Assembly: GCA_910574935.1 (NCBI GenBank)
Contig: CAJTCU010000005.1
Location: 29,581 to 93,580 of the forward strand
DNA: 64,000 nt
DNA from: Oscillospiraceae bacterium
GTDB taxonomy: Bacteria > Bacillota > Clostridia > Oscillospirales > Acutalibacteraceae
Direction: 5' to 3'
Part shown: positions 50,972 through 60,309 of the stretch, one piece after another
How positions within the stretch are numbered: position 1 is the first letter of the stretch
Layout of the letters: every line of letters begins with the position of its first letter
Program-made: the position numbers and the translations under genes
The notes under the pieces: generated by a model
What the model was told of the DNA's origin: nothing
The model's database searches: none
The model's input: only the letters and a program-made list of their open reading frames with translations

Positions 50972-51922
50972 ATGGCAACCGCCACCGCCAAGCCGCAAAA
51001 CGAGAAAAGCAACGGCTACTGGTCCAGACTGTTTCGTGACATGCTTCGGGACAGATGGCTATACCTGCTTCTGCTGCCTGGCTTGATCTTCTTTATCATC
51101 TTTAAGTACATACCCATGTACGACCTGCGCATCGCGTTTATGGAGTATAACGCGTTCGACCCATCCTCCAGCCCTTGGGTGGGGATGAAGCAGTTTACCG
51201 ACCTGTTCACCAAGCCCCAGTTCCCCAAAGTTTTGGGAAATACCCTGTACATTGCCATCTTGAAAATGGTTATCGGTTTCCCGATTCCCATTGTCTTGGC
51301 TCTTATGATGAATGAAATGCGCAACCTGAGGTTTAAAAAGGTGGCCCAAACCCTTTTGTACCTGCCCTACTTTGTATCTTGGGTTATCATGGCCGGCCTG
51401 GTCATGAACTTCCTGGATCCTTCTAACGGTATCGTTACCGACCTTATTGAGATGATTTCCGGCCAACGAATTCAGGTACTTACAGATAAAGGCGCTTTTG
51501 TGCCCATGTTGATTGTTAGTGACATTTATAAAGGGATGGGCTGGGGCACCATTATCTACTTTGCGGCTCTTTCCGGCGTAGATCCCCAGCTGTACGAAGC
51601 CGCTTCTATTGATGGCGCCAAGCGTTTCAAGCAGTTGCTGCATGTAACGATTCCGGCCATTATGCCTACGGTCATTATTATGTTGATCATGAACTGCAAT
51701 AATATTTTGAACGCTGGCTTTGACCAGATCTTCATGCTCTATTCCGCGCCTGTGTACGACGTGGCCGATATTATAGACACCTATGTGTACCGCATCGGCG
51801 TACAGAAGAACAGTTATTCCTTCAGTACTGCCGTGGGTATGTTTAAGTCGGTTATTGCCCTGCTTCTTATCGTCACGGTAAATACGGTGGCTAAGAAGAC
51901 TGGCAATGAAGGCATTTGGTAA
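50972..51922 (+). CDS. Sugar ABC transporter permease 1 (LplB/UgpA-like)
   Basis: The 316-residue protein starts at the ATG at 50972, after AGAGGAGGGCTCTAT. Six transmembrane helices and the binding-protein-dependent permease EAA loop (YEAASIDGAKRFKQLLHVTI, about residues 208-227), where the ATPase docks. The N-terminal tail of about 35 residues is characteristic of the LplB/YtcP-type CUT1 group that carries large oligosaccharide-binding proteins. No ATPase gene is present, so a shared MsmK-type ATPase is likely used. Followed by the second permease. Confidence 0.92.
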   Translation: MATATAKPQNEKSNGYWSRLFRDMLRDRWLYLLLLPGLIFFIIFKYIPMYDLRIAFMEYNAFDPSSSPWVGMKQFTDLFTKPQFPKVLGNTLYIAILKMVIGFPIPIVLALMMNEMRNLRFKKVAQTLLYLPYFVSWVIMAGLVMNFLDPSNGIVTDLIEMISGQRIQVLTDKGAFVPMLIVSDIYKGMGWGTIIYFAALSGVDPQLYEAASIDGAKRFKQLLHVTIPAIMPTVIIMLIMNCNNILNAGFDQIFMLYSAPVYDVADIIDTYVYRIGVQKNSYSFSTAVGMFKSVIALLLIVTVNTVAKKTGNEGIW

Positions 51923-51939
51923 GGAGGAGGTAAAACATC

Positions 51940-52860
51940 ATGGCAAAAAGCATTGCGGCTGGTGTCACTGGACACAGCAATAAGATCAAGACCTCCCTGG
52001 GCGAGAAAGTATTTACCGTGTTTAACTATGCGTTTTTTACGGTTCTTTGCCTGATCATGCTCTACCCTTTTTGGCACGTGTTTATGCAGTCCTTCTCTTC
52101 CACGGACGCAGCCCTGCGCGGCGGCATCTTCCTGTACCCCAAGGGCTTTAATCTGGGCACCTATGAGTCAGTATTTAAAAACCCCCAAATCTATAAAGGC
52201 TTTGGCGTCAGCATTTTTGTTACGGCAGTGGGCTCTGTGATGGGTACCCTGGTTACCGCTATGACAGCCTATCCTCTTAGTAAGTCCCGGCTGCGGGGCA
52301 GCGGCATTATGATGTTCTTGGTACTGTTTACCATGATCTTTAATGCGGGCATGATTCCTAACTACTTGCTGATTCGTAACCTGGGCATATATGATACCCT
52401 GGCGGCTTTAATTCTGCCGCTGCTGGTTAGCGCCTATAACTGCATTATTATGAAGAGCTTCTTCCTGTCTATTTCCGAGAGCCTGGAGGAGGCGGCCCGT
52501 ATTGACGGAGCCAATGATTTCCGTATTTTCTTTAGCATTATCCTGCCTCTTTCTAAGGCGACGATTGCCACGATTATGCTGTACAACGCGGTTATGTACT
52601 GGAACGATTACTTTAGTACAGTTCTGTACATCACCAACCCCGATTTTTGGTCCTTGCAGGCTGTGCTGCGGTTCATGCTGACCAACACCCAGCAGGCCAT
52701 GCAGCAGGCGGGCGTCAATGTGCGTGTGCAGGAGAGCGCCAATGCCGTGACCATCAAGGCGGCTTCTATTGTGGTAGCCACTGTGCCGATCCTGCTAGTG
52801 TATCCCTTCGTGCAGAAGCATTTTGTGAAAGGCGTCATGATCGGCGGCGTAAAGGGCTAA
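51940..52860 (+). CDS. Sugar ABC transporter permease 2 (LplC/YtcP-like)
   Basis: The 306-residue six-helix permease has the EAA loop LEEAARIDGANDFRIFFSII (about residues 185-204) and an N-terminal VFNYAFFTVLCLIMLYPFWH helix typical of the LplC family. AAGGAGGAGGTAAAACATC precedes the ATG, 17 bases after the first permease. It pairs with that permease to form the channel for oligosaccharide uptake. Confidence 0.92.
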   Translation: MAKSIAAGVTGHSNKIKTSLGEKVFTVFNYAFFTVLCLIMLYPFWHVFMQSFSSTDAALRGGIFLYPKGFNLGTYESVFKNPQIYKGFGVSIFVTAVGSVMGTLVTAMTAYPLSKSRLRGSGIMMFLVLFTMIFNAGMIPNYLLIRNLGIYDTLAALILPLLVSAYNCIIMKSFFLSISESLEEAARIDGANDFRIFFSIILPLSKATIATIMLYNAVMYWNDYFSTVLYITNPDFWSLQAVLRFMLTNTQQAMQQAGVNVRVQESANAVTIKAASIVVATVPILLVYPFVQKHFVKGVMIGGVKG

Positions 52861-53065
52861 CCCAGCATAGACGCTGGCCCCGCTTTATAGGGGTTCGCTT
52901 TACTGGCCAGGTCAGAAAAGTTAGTTATGTGTTGTTTTACGCGCGTTAGCCAGCGTGAACGTAGACTGTATATGGGTCTACAGAATTATTGGGATTTGCG
53001 GCCGCTGCCTTTCAGCGGCGGCTGTGATCTATATTTTCTTACAATTGTGTTAGGAGGAAAACAAA
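52861..53065 (+). other. Intercistronic region with hairpins
   Basis: About 200 bases before the binding-protein gene contain GTAGAC/GTCTAC and GCCGCTG/CAGCGGC hairpins without a T-run. Such intercistronic stems often set the higher level of binding-protein mRNA. No promoter pair is clear. Confidence 0.5.
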
Positions 53066-54763
53066 TTGAACAAGCAAGTGAAACGGATTCTCAGCTTGGT
53101 TCTGGCTCTTGCCATGTGCGTTGCTTTGTTCGCTGCCTGCGGCAACGACAGTGGAAGCAGCTCGAGTAGCACAGCCAGCACCGGCGAGGACAAGAGCAGC
53201 TCTACCCCCGAGAGCAGCACCGCTGGCGGGAATGAATCTAGCACACCCGAGGGCAGCGAGACAGGCACCGGCGAAAAGCTGGACGTTCTGAACATCTCTG
53301 AGCCCATGGACCTCTCCATCGCTGTTATGACCGGCTTTACCCAGTCTGACAGCCGCGTAGAGAAAATGCTGGAAGAAAAGTACAATGTCAACATTGAGCT
53401 GGTTGTTATTCCCGGCTGGGCTGATGGCCAGTCCTTTATCAACCTGCGGATGGCTGCCGACGATACCCCCAATATCATGTGGTGGTGGGGGATGGATAAC
53501 GACTTCCTACAGTGGAAGCAGGCAGGCCGCTTGGTGGATGTGTCTAAGTACATGAATACCTATACCAACATCCGCGACTACTACAACAAGATGGACCCCA
53601 AGACCCTCTTCTATGCCACCGAGGAAGATGGTTCTATCTACCGCATTCCCGGCGACGTGGCCGAGCCTTCCTGCGAGGTCACCTGGATCCGTCAGGACTG
53701 GCTGGATAACCTTAGCCTGAAGGCTCCCACCAACTTTGAGGAGCTGGAGGCTGTTATGAAGGCCTTTACCGAGGACGACCCCGACAAGAATGGCAAGAAC
53801 GACACCTATGGTCTGGGCGGCGACGGTTACGACTTCCGTTCCTTCTGGCCCTGGATTCAGGGCTACGACTACACCCATTATGACCGCTGGGTTGTGGACG
53901 ACAACGGCAAGGTAGCCTACGGCCCCGCCACCGACAACACCAAAGAATGGATTTCTGACGTGGCCGATCTGTACGCCAAGGGCTACATCACTCCCAACAT
54001 CACCCAGGACACCGACCGCGACGAGGAAATGGCCAACGGCGGCTTCGGCATCACCTACAGCTGGTGCGCCTATAATAACCCCGATTCCGGCACCATGATG
54101 AGCTTCTATAAGTCCAATCCTGATGCCAAGTGGGTTCCCATTGATCCCATCTCCGGTCCCAACGGCAATCCTCAGGAGGACCCCGCCACCAGCGCTGCCT
54201 GGGCTCACTTTGGCATCACCCATACCTGCACCGATCCCGAGCGTGCCTATGCCATTTATGATGACATGTGCGGTCTGGAGAACTACATTGAGCGCCGCTA
54301 TGGTGTTGAGGGCCAGGAGTATACCTATGATGAGGATGGCGTTTACCAGCCCATCATCTCTTGCGAAGGCGAGGAGAACAATGCCCAAAACATCGGTCTG
54401 AACCTGTTTAACAACCTGTTCAACCGTAAGGACGAGGGTTTGATCACCAATATTCCCTCTACCACCGCGCTGTTCCAGAAGTCTGGTGAAAACAGCCGCG
54501 ATGCCGCTGCCCATCTGGTGGAGTGGCAGAACCCGGCCCTGCTGACCCAATGGGTCGAATGCGGCACAGACATCACTGATGAGAAGAACCGTTACCTGTG
54601 GGGCGTCATTGGTGGCCAGGAGTCTGTTGATACCTGGGATACCTACATTGCTACCCTGAACGGCTTTGGACTAGAAAGCGCTACCGCGGAGGCCCAGGAA
54701 GTTTATGACGCTCAGGCTCAGCGGATGCAGGAGTACATGGACAATAAGATTAACCAGCAATAA
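53066..54763 (+). CDS. Extracellular oligosaccharide-binding lipoprotein (LplA-like)
   Basis: The 565-residue protein starts with TTG at 53066 after TAGGAGGAAAACAAA. Lipoprotein signal LALAMCVALFAAC (lipidated Cys near residue 25), then a long serine/glycine/threonine-rich linker (to about residue 70) typical of wall-spanning Firmicutes lipoproteins, and a two-lobe solute-binding fold rich in Trp and Tyr, with acidic clusters such as DPDKNGKNDTYGL (a calcium-binding-like loop) in the LplA family. With the two permeases it forms a sugar importer; next to beta-mannosidase and GH130 genes, manno-oligosaccharides are the likely ligand. Confidence 0.93.
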   Translation: MNKQVKRILSLVLALAMCVALFAACGNDSGSSSSSTASTGEDKSSSTPESSTAGGNESSTPEGSETGTGEKLDVLNISEPMDLSIAVMTGFTQSDSRVEKMLEEKYNVNIELVVIPGWADGQSFINLRMAADDTPNIMWWWGMDNDFLQWKQAGRLVDVSKYMNTYTNIRDYYNKMDPKTLFYATEEDGSIYRIPGDVAEPSCEVTWIRQDWLDNLSLKAPTNFEELEAVMKAFTEDDPDKNGKNDTYGLGGDGYDFRSFWPWIQGYDYTHYDRWVVDDNGKVAYGPATDNTKEWISDVADLYAKGYITPNITQDTDRDEEMANGGFGITYSWCAYNNPDSGTMMSFYKSNPDAKWVPIDPISGPNGNPQEDPATSAAWAHFGITHTCTDPERAYAIYDDMCGLENYIERRYGVEGQEYTYDEDGVYQPIISCEGEENNAQNIGLNLFNNLFNRKDEGLITNIPSTTALFQKSGENSRDAAAHLVEWQNPALLTQWVECGTDITDEKNRYLWGVIGGQESVDTWDTYIATLNGFGLESATAEAQEVYDAQAQRMQEYMDNKINQQ

Positions 54764-54814
54764 TTTTTGAAATTATTTCATATTAGCTATTGACATTGTG
54801 AAATAAAGCTGTAG

Positions 54815-54857
54815 AATATGGGAGAGGCGAGATACCTCTCCCATATTTCTTTTTTAT
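54815..54857 (+). terminator. Terminator of the transporter operon
   Basis: AATATGGGAGAGG and CCTCTCCCATATT form a perfect stem around CGAGATA, followed by TCTTTTTT. Confidence 0.88.
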
Positions 54858-54879
54858 AGGAGTCAGAAGCTCATGGCGA

Positions 54880-54996
54880 ATAATGGACACACAAAAGACA
54901 TTTGTGTCCTGGGATTCTTAAAGGGGAGCTGCTGCCTACTGGTAAGGCCTGAGGGACGCAGACCCTAAGCTCCTGAAGCGCAGAATGTTCCCATGT
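54880..54996 (+). ncRNA. Candidate branched structured RNA
   Basis: GGACACA/TGTGTCC forms a first hairpin. Then TGGGATTCT pairs with AGAATGTTCCCA and GGAGCT with AGCTCC to close a junction containing GCCTACTGGTAAGGC and AGGGACGCAGACCCT hairpins. It lies between the transporter terminator and the beta-mannosidase gene. No match to a known class comes to mind; it could be a leader of the mannosidase gene or an independent RNA. Confidence 0.4.
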
Positions 54997-55012
54997 TTGT
55001 GCCCAGCCGGTT

Positions 55013-55177
55013 TAGGGCTTGTTTGAAAAATCAAAAACGCCGGCTTTTTGCCCATAAGCGGCCATCTTCCGCGTCAAAAATCCTCGTCAACCGACAGGTT
55101 GACTTGCGTTTTTTTCTTGGAATCTGACCACTTCTGACCAAAAATTCGTCATTCCTTTTATTATCAAACAAGCCCTA
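55013..55177. mobile_element. MITE family 1, copy 3
   Basis: TA-flanked, ends GGGCTTGTTTGAAAA and ATCAAACAAGCCC; same orientation as copy 1. Inserted about 115 bases upstream of the beta-mannosidase start, between it and the transporter operon. Confidence 0.9.
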
Positions 55178-55290
55178 GTCGAGTCAGAATGCTTCCCGCT
55201 GGGAATCTTTCCGGTTTTGAGATTGCGCTTTGACGATTCGCTCCGTCCTTTGCCAGCCTCACATTTTTTCCTTTTAAGGAGGAACTTATT

Positions 55291-57855
55291 ATGCGTACTT
55301 TGGACCTTTCCGGCCCCTGGAAACTACGGGCCGAGTTTCTGGACATGACCCCTGGGCGCTTTCAAGAGGTGCTGGACCGCCCAGAGGGGAAATTTGACGT
55401 TTACCACGGGAAAATGCCCAATGCCTTTCCCAGCAAAGAGGGATTTATCACCGCCAATGTGCCCTGTGATGTGATTACCCCCCTGGTGGAGGCGGAGATC
55501 ATCAGCGAACCCTTCCTTAAAACCAACACCAAGGACTGCCTGTGGATCCGGGATTTTTCTTGGTGGTTCATCCGGGAGTTCCAGGTGGAAGAAGACCTGT
55601 TGAAAGAGGAAATTGTTCGCCTGTACATTGAAATGCTGGACTTTAAGGCAGACATTATTATTAATGGAAAGCCCGCCGGCCACCACACCAATGCGTTTTG
55701 TCCCTTCTGTGAGGATGTGAAGCGCTTTTTAAAGCCTGGCGCAAACCAGATTATTATCCGCTTAACCTCCGGCATGGAGGACCACTATCCCAAGGACAGC
55801 ATTGCCTTTTACTGTGCCAGTGAAAATGCGATCTGCGACCAGCGTGTCTATACCCGCAAGCCCCAGTTTACTTATGGCTGGGACTGGTGCCAGCCAGTAC
55901 CCACCTGCGGCATTGGCCGGGGCATCCGCATTGAAGCCTTCACCGGGGCCCGGGTGGCTGCCAGCCGGGTGGATACGCTTTCTGTGGACAAGAACTGTGC
56001 ACAGGTGCGCTTTGCCTTTGAACTGGAAAAAAGCGACATGTGCTCTTCGAAAGAATCTATACTGGAATATGAGCTGCTGGATGGCGAGACCATGGCTTTT
56101 GCTGGCAAACAGACCTTACTGCTTACCGGCGGCGTGAATTATGCGGAAGAGTCCGCTGTGGTGGAAAATGCTAAGCTCTGGTGGCCGAACGGTTATGGAG
56201 ACCAGCACCAGTATATCTTCCGGGTAAAAGTAACCTGCGGCGGGCGCAGTATTATTGCAAAGGATAAAAAAATCGGCCTGCGTACGGTAGAGATCGACCA
56301 TTCCAGGCTAGAGGACGGTACCCGGAATTTCTTCTTCAAGGTTAACGGCGTGCGGGTTTTCTGCAAGGGCGGAAACTGGGTGCCCACGGACTCCGTGTAT
56401 CTGCGTACGCCAGACAGCAGCTACCGCACGCTGGTAGACGAGGCTAAGGCCGCGGGCTTTACCATGCTGCGGATGTGGGGCGGCGGCACCTACGAGCCGG
56501 ACTGCTTCTATGAGTACTGCTCAGAGGACGGTATTTTGCTGATGCACGACTTTATGTATGCATGCGGCTACTACCCAGACCATGACCCGGCCTTTTTGTT
56601 TGAGGCCGAGCAGGAGGCCGAGTACCAGACCAAGCGCCTGGCCCACTATGCCTGCATGGGGGTGTGGACAGGCAACAACGAGATTGCGGAGTCCTACACG
56701 GACTGGTTCCCGGAGCCGATCAAGCTGCCTCGGTTCTATGGCGAAAAGATTTTCAACTATATCCAGCCTCGGGCGGTGCATCGTAATAGCCCGCTGATTC
56801 CCTACATGCCCTCGTCCCCCTACTTTGGCGACCCCAGGGCCAACCAGGTGGATGACGGCGACGTGCATGCCTGGACCTACCTGGGCAGGGACCCCAACAC
56901 CAAGTTTAAATTCCAGTATGAGCTGGAGGCCTTTGACCGGATGCCCGCCCGGTTCTCCAGCGAATATGGCTTCTTCGGGGCCCAGATGGAGAGCACAGTC
57001 CGCCGGTACCATGATGGGGAAGAGCTGGACCGGGAGGGCGCTATTTGGAAGCACCACGGCGAGTTCGACCGGAAGCGCGAGCCCATCGACGGGGCCATTA
57101 ACCGCCACCTAACGGACTTCTCCACCCTAGACACCAAGGGCTATCTGCTGTACAGCGGCATCATGCAAGGCTGCTTGTACGCGGAGATGGCCGAGGCCAT
57201 GCGTCAAAAGCCCTATGGCGCCGGAGACCTGATCTGGATGTACAACGACTGCTGGCCCGAGACCGGCTGGACCATCATCGACTACTATCTGACCCGCAAG
57301 GTAAGCTTTTACTTCTTGAAGCGAGCTTTTGCCACCCGAAAGCTGATTGTCCGGCAGAGCCAAGGTGGCGCGCTGGTAACGGTGATCAACGAGACCCCCG
57401 AAGCCCTGGAGGCTAAGCTTGGCATTGGTTATATGGGGTTTGATGGCAAAACCGGCGCGGTCGTAGAGAAGAGCATGCAGGTAGGGGCTCATAGTTGGCA
57501 GCAGTTTACCGTTGAGGTATCTGGCGACCTGACAAAGGGTTTCTTCTTTGCCAAAGCAGACGGCTTTGAGACTGCCGACAGCCTGCGGGCCTATTACCGG
57601 GACTACTCCTTCCCCAGGGCCCAGGTGAAGATCGACCGGGTGGAAGAAGACGGGAACGATCTGCTGGTTACAGTTTCGGCAGACGCCTATGTGCCGGTGG
57701 CCTATTTGCAGGCTGAGGACGACCGGGTACACTTTAGCGACAATTACTTTAAGCTGTACCCAGGAGAGAGCAAGACCATCCGTCAAGAGGGAAGCCACAC
57801 CCCGCCGAACCTGGTAGTGGCGGAGATGACCCCGGGAGAGAAAGAAAAGATCTAA
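55291..57855 (+). CDS. GH2 beta-mannosidase
   Basis: The 854-residue protein of the GH2 family has an N-terminal jelly-roll (residues 1-190, starting MRTLDLSGPWKLRAEF), immunoglobulin-like domain, and a TIM barrel with acid/base Glu in VWTGNNE (about 464) and nucleophile Glu in SSEYGF (about 557). The motifs RMWGGGTYE and WDWCQPVPTCG are typical of beta-mannosidases. No signal peptide, so it acts in the cytoplasm on imported manno-oligosaccharides. AAGGAGGAACTTATT precedes the ATG. Convergent with the GH130 gene. Confidence 0.92.
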   Translation: MRTLDLSGPWKLRAEFLDMTPGRFQEVLDRPEGKFDVYHGKMPNAFPSKEGFITANVPCDVITPLVEAEIISEPFLKTNTKDCLWIRDFSWWFIREFQVEEDLLKEEIVRLYIEMLDFKADIIINGKPAGHHTNAFCPFCEDVKRFLKPGANQIIIRLTSGMEDHYPKDSIAFYCASENAICDQRVYTRKPQFTYGWDWCQPVPTCGIGRGIRIEAFTGARVAASRVDTLSVDKNCAQVRFAFELEKSDMCSSKESILEYELLDGETMAFAGKQTLLLTGGVNYAEESAVVENAKLWWPNGYGDQHQYIFRVKVTCGGRSIIAKDKKIGLRTVEIDHSRLEDGTRNFFFKVNGVRVFCKGGNWVPTDSVYLRTPDSSYRTLVDEAKAAGFTMLRMWGGGTYEPDCFYEYCSEDGILLMHDFMYACGYYPDHDPAFLFEAEQEAEYQTKRLAHYACMGVWTGNNEIAESYTDWFPEPIKLPRFYGEKIFNYIQPRAVHRNSPLIPYMPSSPYFGDPRANQVDDGDVHAWTYLGRDPNTKFKFQYELEAFDRMPARFSSEYGFFGAQMESTVRRYHDGEELDREGAIWKHHGEFDRKREPIDGAINRHLTDFSTLDTKGYLLYSGIMQGCLYAEMAEAMRQKPYGAGDLIWMYNDCWPETGWTIIDYYLTRKVSFYFLKRAFATRKLIVRQSQGGALVTVINETPEALEAKLGIGYMGFDGKTGAVVEKSMQVGAHSWQQFTVEVSGDLTKGFFFAKADGFETADSLRAYYRDYSFPRAQVKIDRVEEDGNDLLVTVSADAYVPVAYLQAEDDRVHFSDNYFKLYPGESKTIRQEGSHTPPNLVVAEMTPGEKEKI

Positions 57856-57880
57856 ATATAATTGACAGATAAAGCAAAGA

Positions 57881-57921
57881 AAGACGCCCCCGCTGTTGGG
57901 CTGTACAGCGGGGGCATCTTT
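57881..57921. terminator. Shared terminator between convergent genes
   Basis: AAGACGCCCCCGCTG and CAGCGGGGGCATCTT pair around a TTGGGCTGTA loop, with T-runs in both directions. Confidence 0.85.
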
Positions 57922-57946
57922 TATGTAGTAGGGCGTGTTTCCGCCT

Positions 57947-59110
57947 CTACTGATTCAAAAATTCCAGGTTCTTTCGGATAAATTCCACCCGCTGGCGCAC
58001 ACAGTCTGCGGTGCGGTATGGGTCCCGGGGAGTGTTGAACACATAGTCCGTCAGCCGGCCGATGTCCGTAGAGGCCACGTGCAGCCGGGTGTCGCTGGAG
58101 GCGTAGTAGATGTACACCTTGCCGTCCGGGGTATCAATGGCCCCGTTAGTGAATACCACGTTGCTGACATCGCCTACCCGCTCGCCGCCATAGGGGGCAA
58201 TGAGGAACCCGCCAGGTTCGGCAATCACCTTGGCGGGGTCATCCAAGGCGGTGGCAAAGGCATAGACCACATACCGAAGGCCGTCGGCGGTATTGCGCAC
58301 CCCGTGGGCAATGTGAATCCACCCCTTGTCCGTCTTAATGGGCACAGCGCCCGCGCCGTTTTTGCTCTCGGTAATGGTATGGTAGCGCCGGATGGAGGTC
58401 ATACGTTCCTCGTCGATTTCGGCGTGGGCGATGTCCTTGCACAGGCCAAAGCCAATGCCCCCGCCGCTGCCGGTATCAATAAAGTCGTCCATGGGCCGGG
58501 TGTAAAAGGCGTACTGGCCGTCCACAAACTCCGGGTGCAGTAACACGTTCCGCTGCTGGGGAGAGCGCTTGGTCACCAGGTTGGGCAGGCGTTCCCAGGT
58601 TTTCAAGTCCTTGGTGCGCACAATGCCCGCGGCGGCCACAGCGGCGGAGAGGTCCGAATTTTGGGGGTCCTTGCTCTCGGAACAGAACACGCCATAGATC
58701 CAGCCGTCCTCATGCTTTGTCAGCCGCATGTCGTAAACATTGGTCTCTTCCGGGCAGGTATCGGGCAGTACGACAGGCTCGTCCCAGAACCGGAAACCCT
58801 GGGTGGGGCTGTCGCTTTGGGCCACGGCAAAGAAGCTCTTGCGGTCCGCACCCTCCATGCGGGCCACCAGGGTGTACTTGCCGTCCAGCAGAATGGCTCC
58901 ACTGTTAAAGGCGGCATTCACCCCCAAGCGCTGCATCATATAGGGGTTGGTGGTGGGATTTGGGTCGTACATCCAGAAAGGCGGCACGTGTTCCCGGGTA
59001 AGCACTGGGTGCATCCAGCGCTCATAGATGCCATTGTGGTGGCTCTCGTCTACCATATTAGGGCGGTTGATCAAAGCCTCATAGCGGGCATTAATTTCTT
59101 GATAGGTCAT
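57947..59110 (-). CDS. GH130 mannosyl-glucose-type phosphorylase
   Basis: The 387-residue protein of the GH130 five-bladed beta-propeller family has N-terminal [40 protein letters not shown] with the catalytic Asp, and [19 protein letters not shown] and GVGDV-like phosphate-binding segments. The sequence style matches subfamily 1, 4-O-beta-D-mannosyl-D-glucose phosphorylase. This enzyme cleaves the disaccharide with phosphate to alpha-mannose-1-phosphate and glucose. The cellobiose-2-epimerase-like gene 1.6 kb upstream on the same strand would supply its substrate from mannobiose. Confidence 0.9.
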   Translation of the reverse strand: MTYQEINARYEALINRPNMVDESHHNGIYERWMHPVLTREHVPPFWMYDPNPTTNPYMMQRLGVNAAFNSGAILLDGKYTLVARMEGADRKSFFAVAQSDSPTQGFRFWDEPVVLPDTCPEETNVYDMRLTKHEDGWIYGVFCSESKDPQNSDLSAAVAAAGIVRTKDLKTWERLPNLVTKRSPQQRNVLLHPEFVDGQYAFYTRPMDDFIDTGSGGGIGFGLCKDIAHAEIDEERMTSIRRYHTITESKNGAGAVPIKTDKGWIHIAHGVRNTADGLRYVVYAFATALDDPAKVIAEPGGFLIAPYGGERVGDVSNVVFTNGAIDTPDGKVYIYYASSDTRLHVASTDIGRLTDYVFNTPRDPYRTADCVRQRVEFIRKNLEFLNQ

Positions 59111-59418
59111 TGGTGGTCACTCCTTATTTGTGTTCTTGCCAGAAAAATCATCACTTTAAAAGACCAGCCTGCGGTTGTGGGCCAGATAAACCAGGCCGCA
59201 GGGGGGGGCTTTCTTGTAAAAGCCGGTAACTTCCGCATTTCAAAGCTGGGACATGGCCGCCATCCGCAGAAAGGGCGTTTGTTCTTTTCTGGGAAACGCC
59301 TTTAGGGAAATATGCCGGATGGCGCGGCTGCTTAGCCGGAGCTTTTCGCATGTAAGGCTGTATAAAAGAGCCTTTCAGATGTTGGCCTGTAGAGCATGGA
59401 GAGGGCGGCGGGCCACGG
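59111..59418. other. Non-coding stretch upstream of the GH130 gene
   Basis: It contains a GC-rich hairpin near 59166-59203 (CCTGCGG/CCGCAGG) and a G8 run, but no gene. The GH130 promoter should lie here; no clear boxes were seen. Confidence 0.4.
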
Positions 59419-59600
59419 TCAGGGGAACAGCTGGTCTTGGTACCCTTTGACTTGCATCAGGATATGCCCCATATTTCCCTCTCCCGCATACTGTGCAGCG
59501 TCGAAAAAGTCCTGGTCTAAGGTAGACCAGCACAGCTGGTTCTCGTTGCCGCGCACCTGGCTAGGATGCGGCAGTTTCCCTACAGAGACTTCCAAATAGC
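59419..59600 (-). pseudogene. C-terminal fragment of an unidentified protein
   Basis: The minus-strand frame reads LEVSVGKLPHPSQVRGNENQ, LCWSTLDQDFFDAAQYAGEG, NMGHILMQVKGYQDQLFP-stop, with natural protein composition. No start codon or upstream part exists; the frame fades toward the MITE at 59673. It is probably the tail of a gene lost by deletion. Confidence 0.45.
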
Positions 59601-59672
59601 ACTGGCTAATAGGCGGAGGAGATGAAAGGGGGCGGCCAGATTGCCTGCTAGCCAGATTTCCATGATTCGGTC

Positions 59673-59858
59673 TAGGGCTTGTTTGAAAATAGAGGAAATG
59701 ACGAATTTTTGGCCAGAAGGGGACAATTTCAAGGAGAAGAACCGCTGTAGTTAGCTGCGCTAACTACGTCACTCTGGCGATTGACGAGGATTTTCGACGT
59801 AGAAAGTGGCCTCTTCTGGCCAAAAAGACGACGTTTTCGATTTTTCAAACAAGCCCTA
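59673..59858. mobile_element. MITE family 1, copy 4
   Basis: TA-GGGCTTGTTTGAAAA ... TTTTTCAAACAAGCCC-TA; about 186 bases, nearly identical to copy 2 at 34.97 kb, 24.7 kb away. Confidence 0.92.
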
Positions 59859-59889
59859 GTTGGTCAGGATGAAGGGGATGGATCATCCG

Positions 59890-60226
59890 TCACAGGTCTC
59901 TTTCCAGCCGCGTCTGAGAGCGCCCGCAGTTAAAGCCCTTTGGATAGCGCTGGCGCATCTGGTCAATGTTAGCCTGGAAAATCTCTTCCAGGGGCAGGTC
60001 CAGGGCAGTGGCGGCCTTGGCCAGATACCAGGCGACATCTCCCAGCCCTCTGCCAGATGCGTCCGCTCCAGCTGGTGGCCCTGGGCCAGCCACTTTTTTA
60101 CAATGTCAATGGCTTCGCCAGACTTGCCGCACAGGCCCATTACACAGTTAATCAACACATCCCGGCGCCGCTAGCTTAGGGTTCAGGAGGGTCATGGGCC
60201 AGGGCCTGGTATTCATGAATGGTCAT
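59890..60226 (-). pseudogene. MazG-like nucleotide pyrophosphohydrolase, multiply frameshifted
   Basis: Joined across three indels, the minus-strand frames give MTIHEYQALAM..LLNP..., DVLINCVMGLCGKSGEAIDI, VKKWLAQGHQLERTHLAEEL and GDVAWYLAKAATALDLPLEE. This is a MazG/NTP pyrophosphatase of about 112 residues with the E-x-x-E and E-L-x-D-V metal ligands. Frame breaks occur near 60200, near 60165 and near 60050. MazG proteins hydrolyse nucleoside triphosphates or (p)ppGpp. It is inactive here and is one of the few decayed genes in the core-like part of the window. Confidence 0.8.
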
Positions 60227-60309
60227 GGTGTCCGCCTTAATGTCTATATTGATAACCGAAAATCCTCGCTCAAACAACCTTTGCAGGCTGTAAATACAGG
60301 TTCTAATAA

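Noticed and set aside
53507-54550. Long antisense frame opposite the binding-protein gene
   Set aside because: It mirrors the codon bias of a highly GC3-biased real gene, has no ribosome site and has low-complexity composition.
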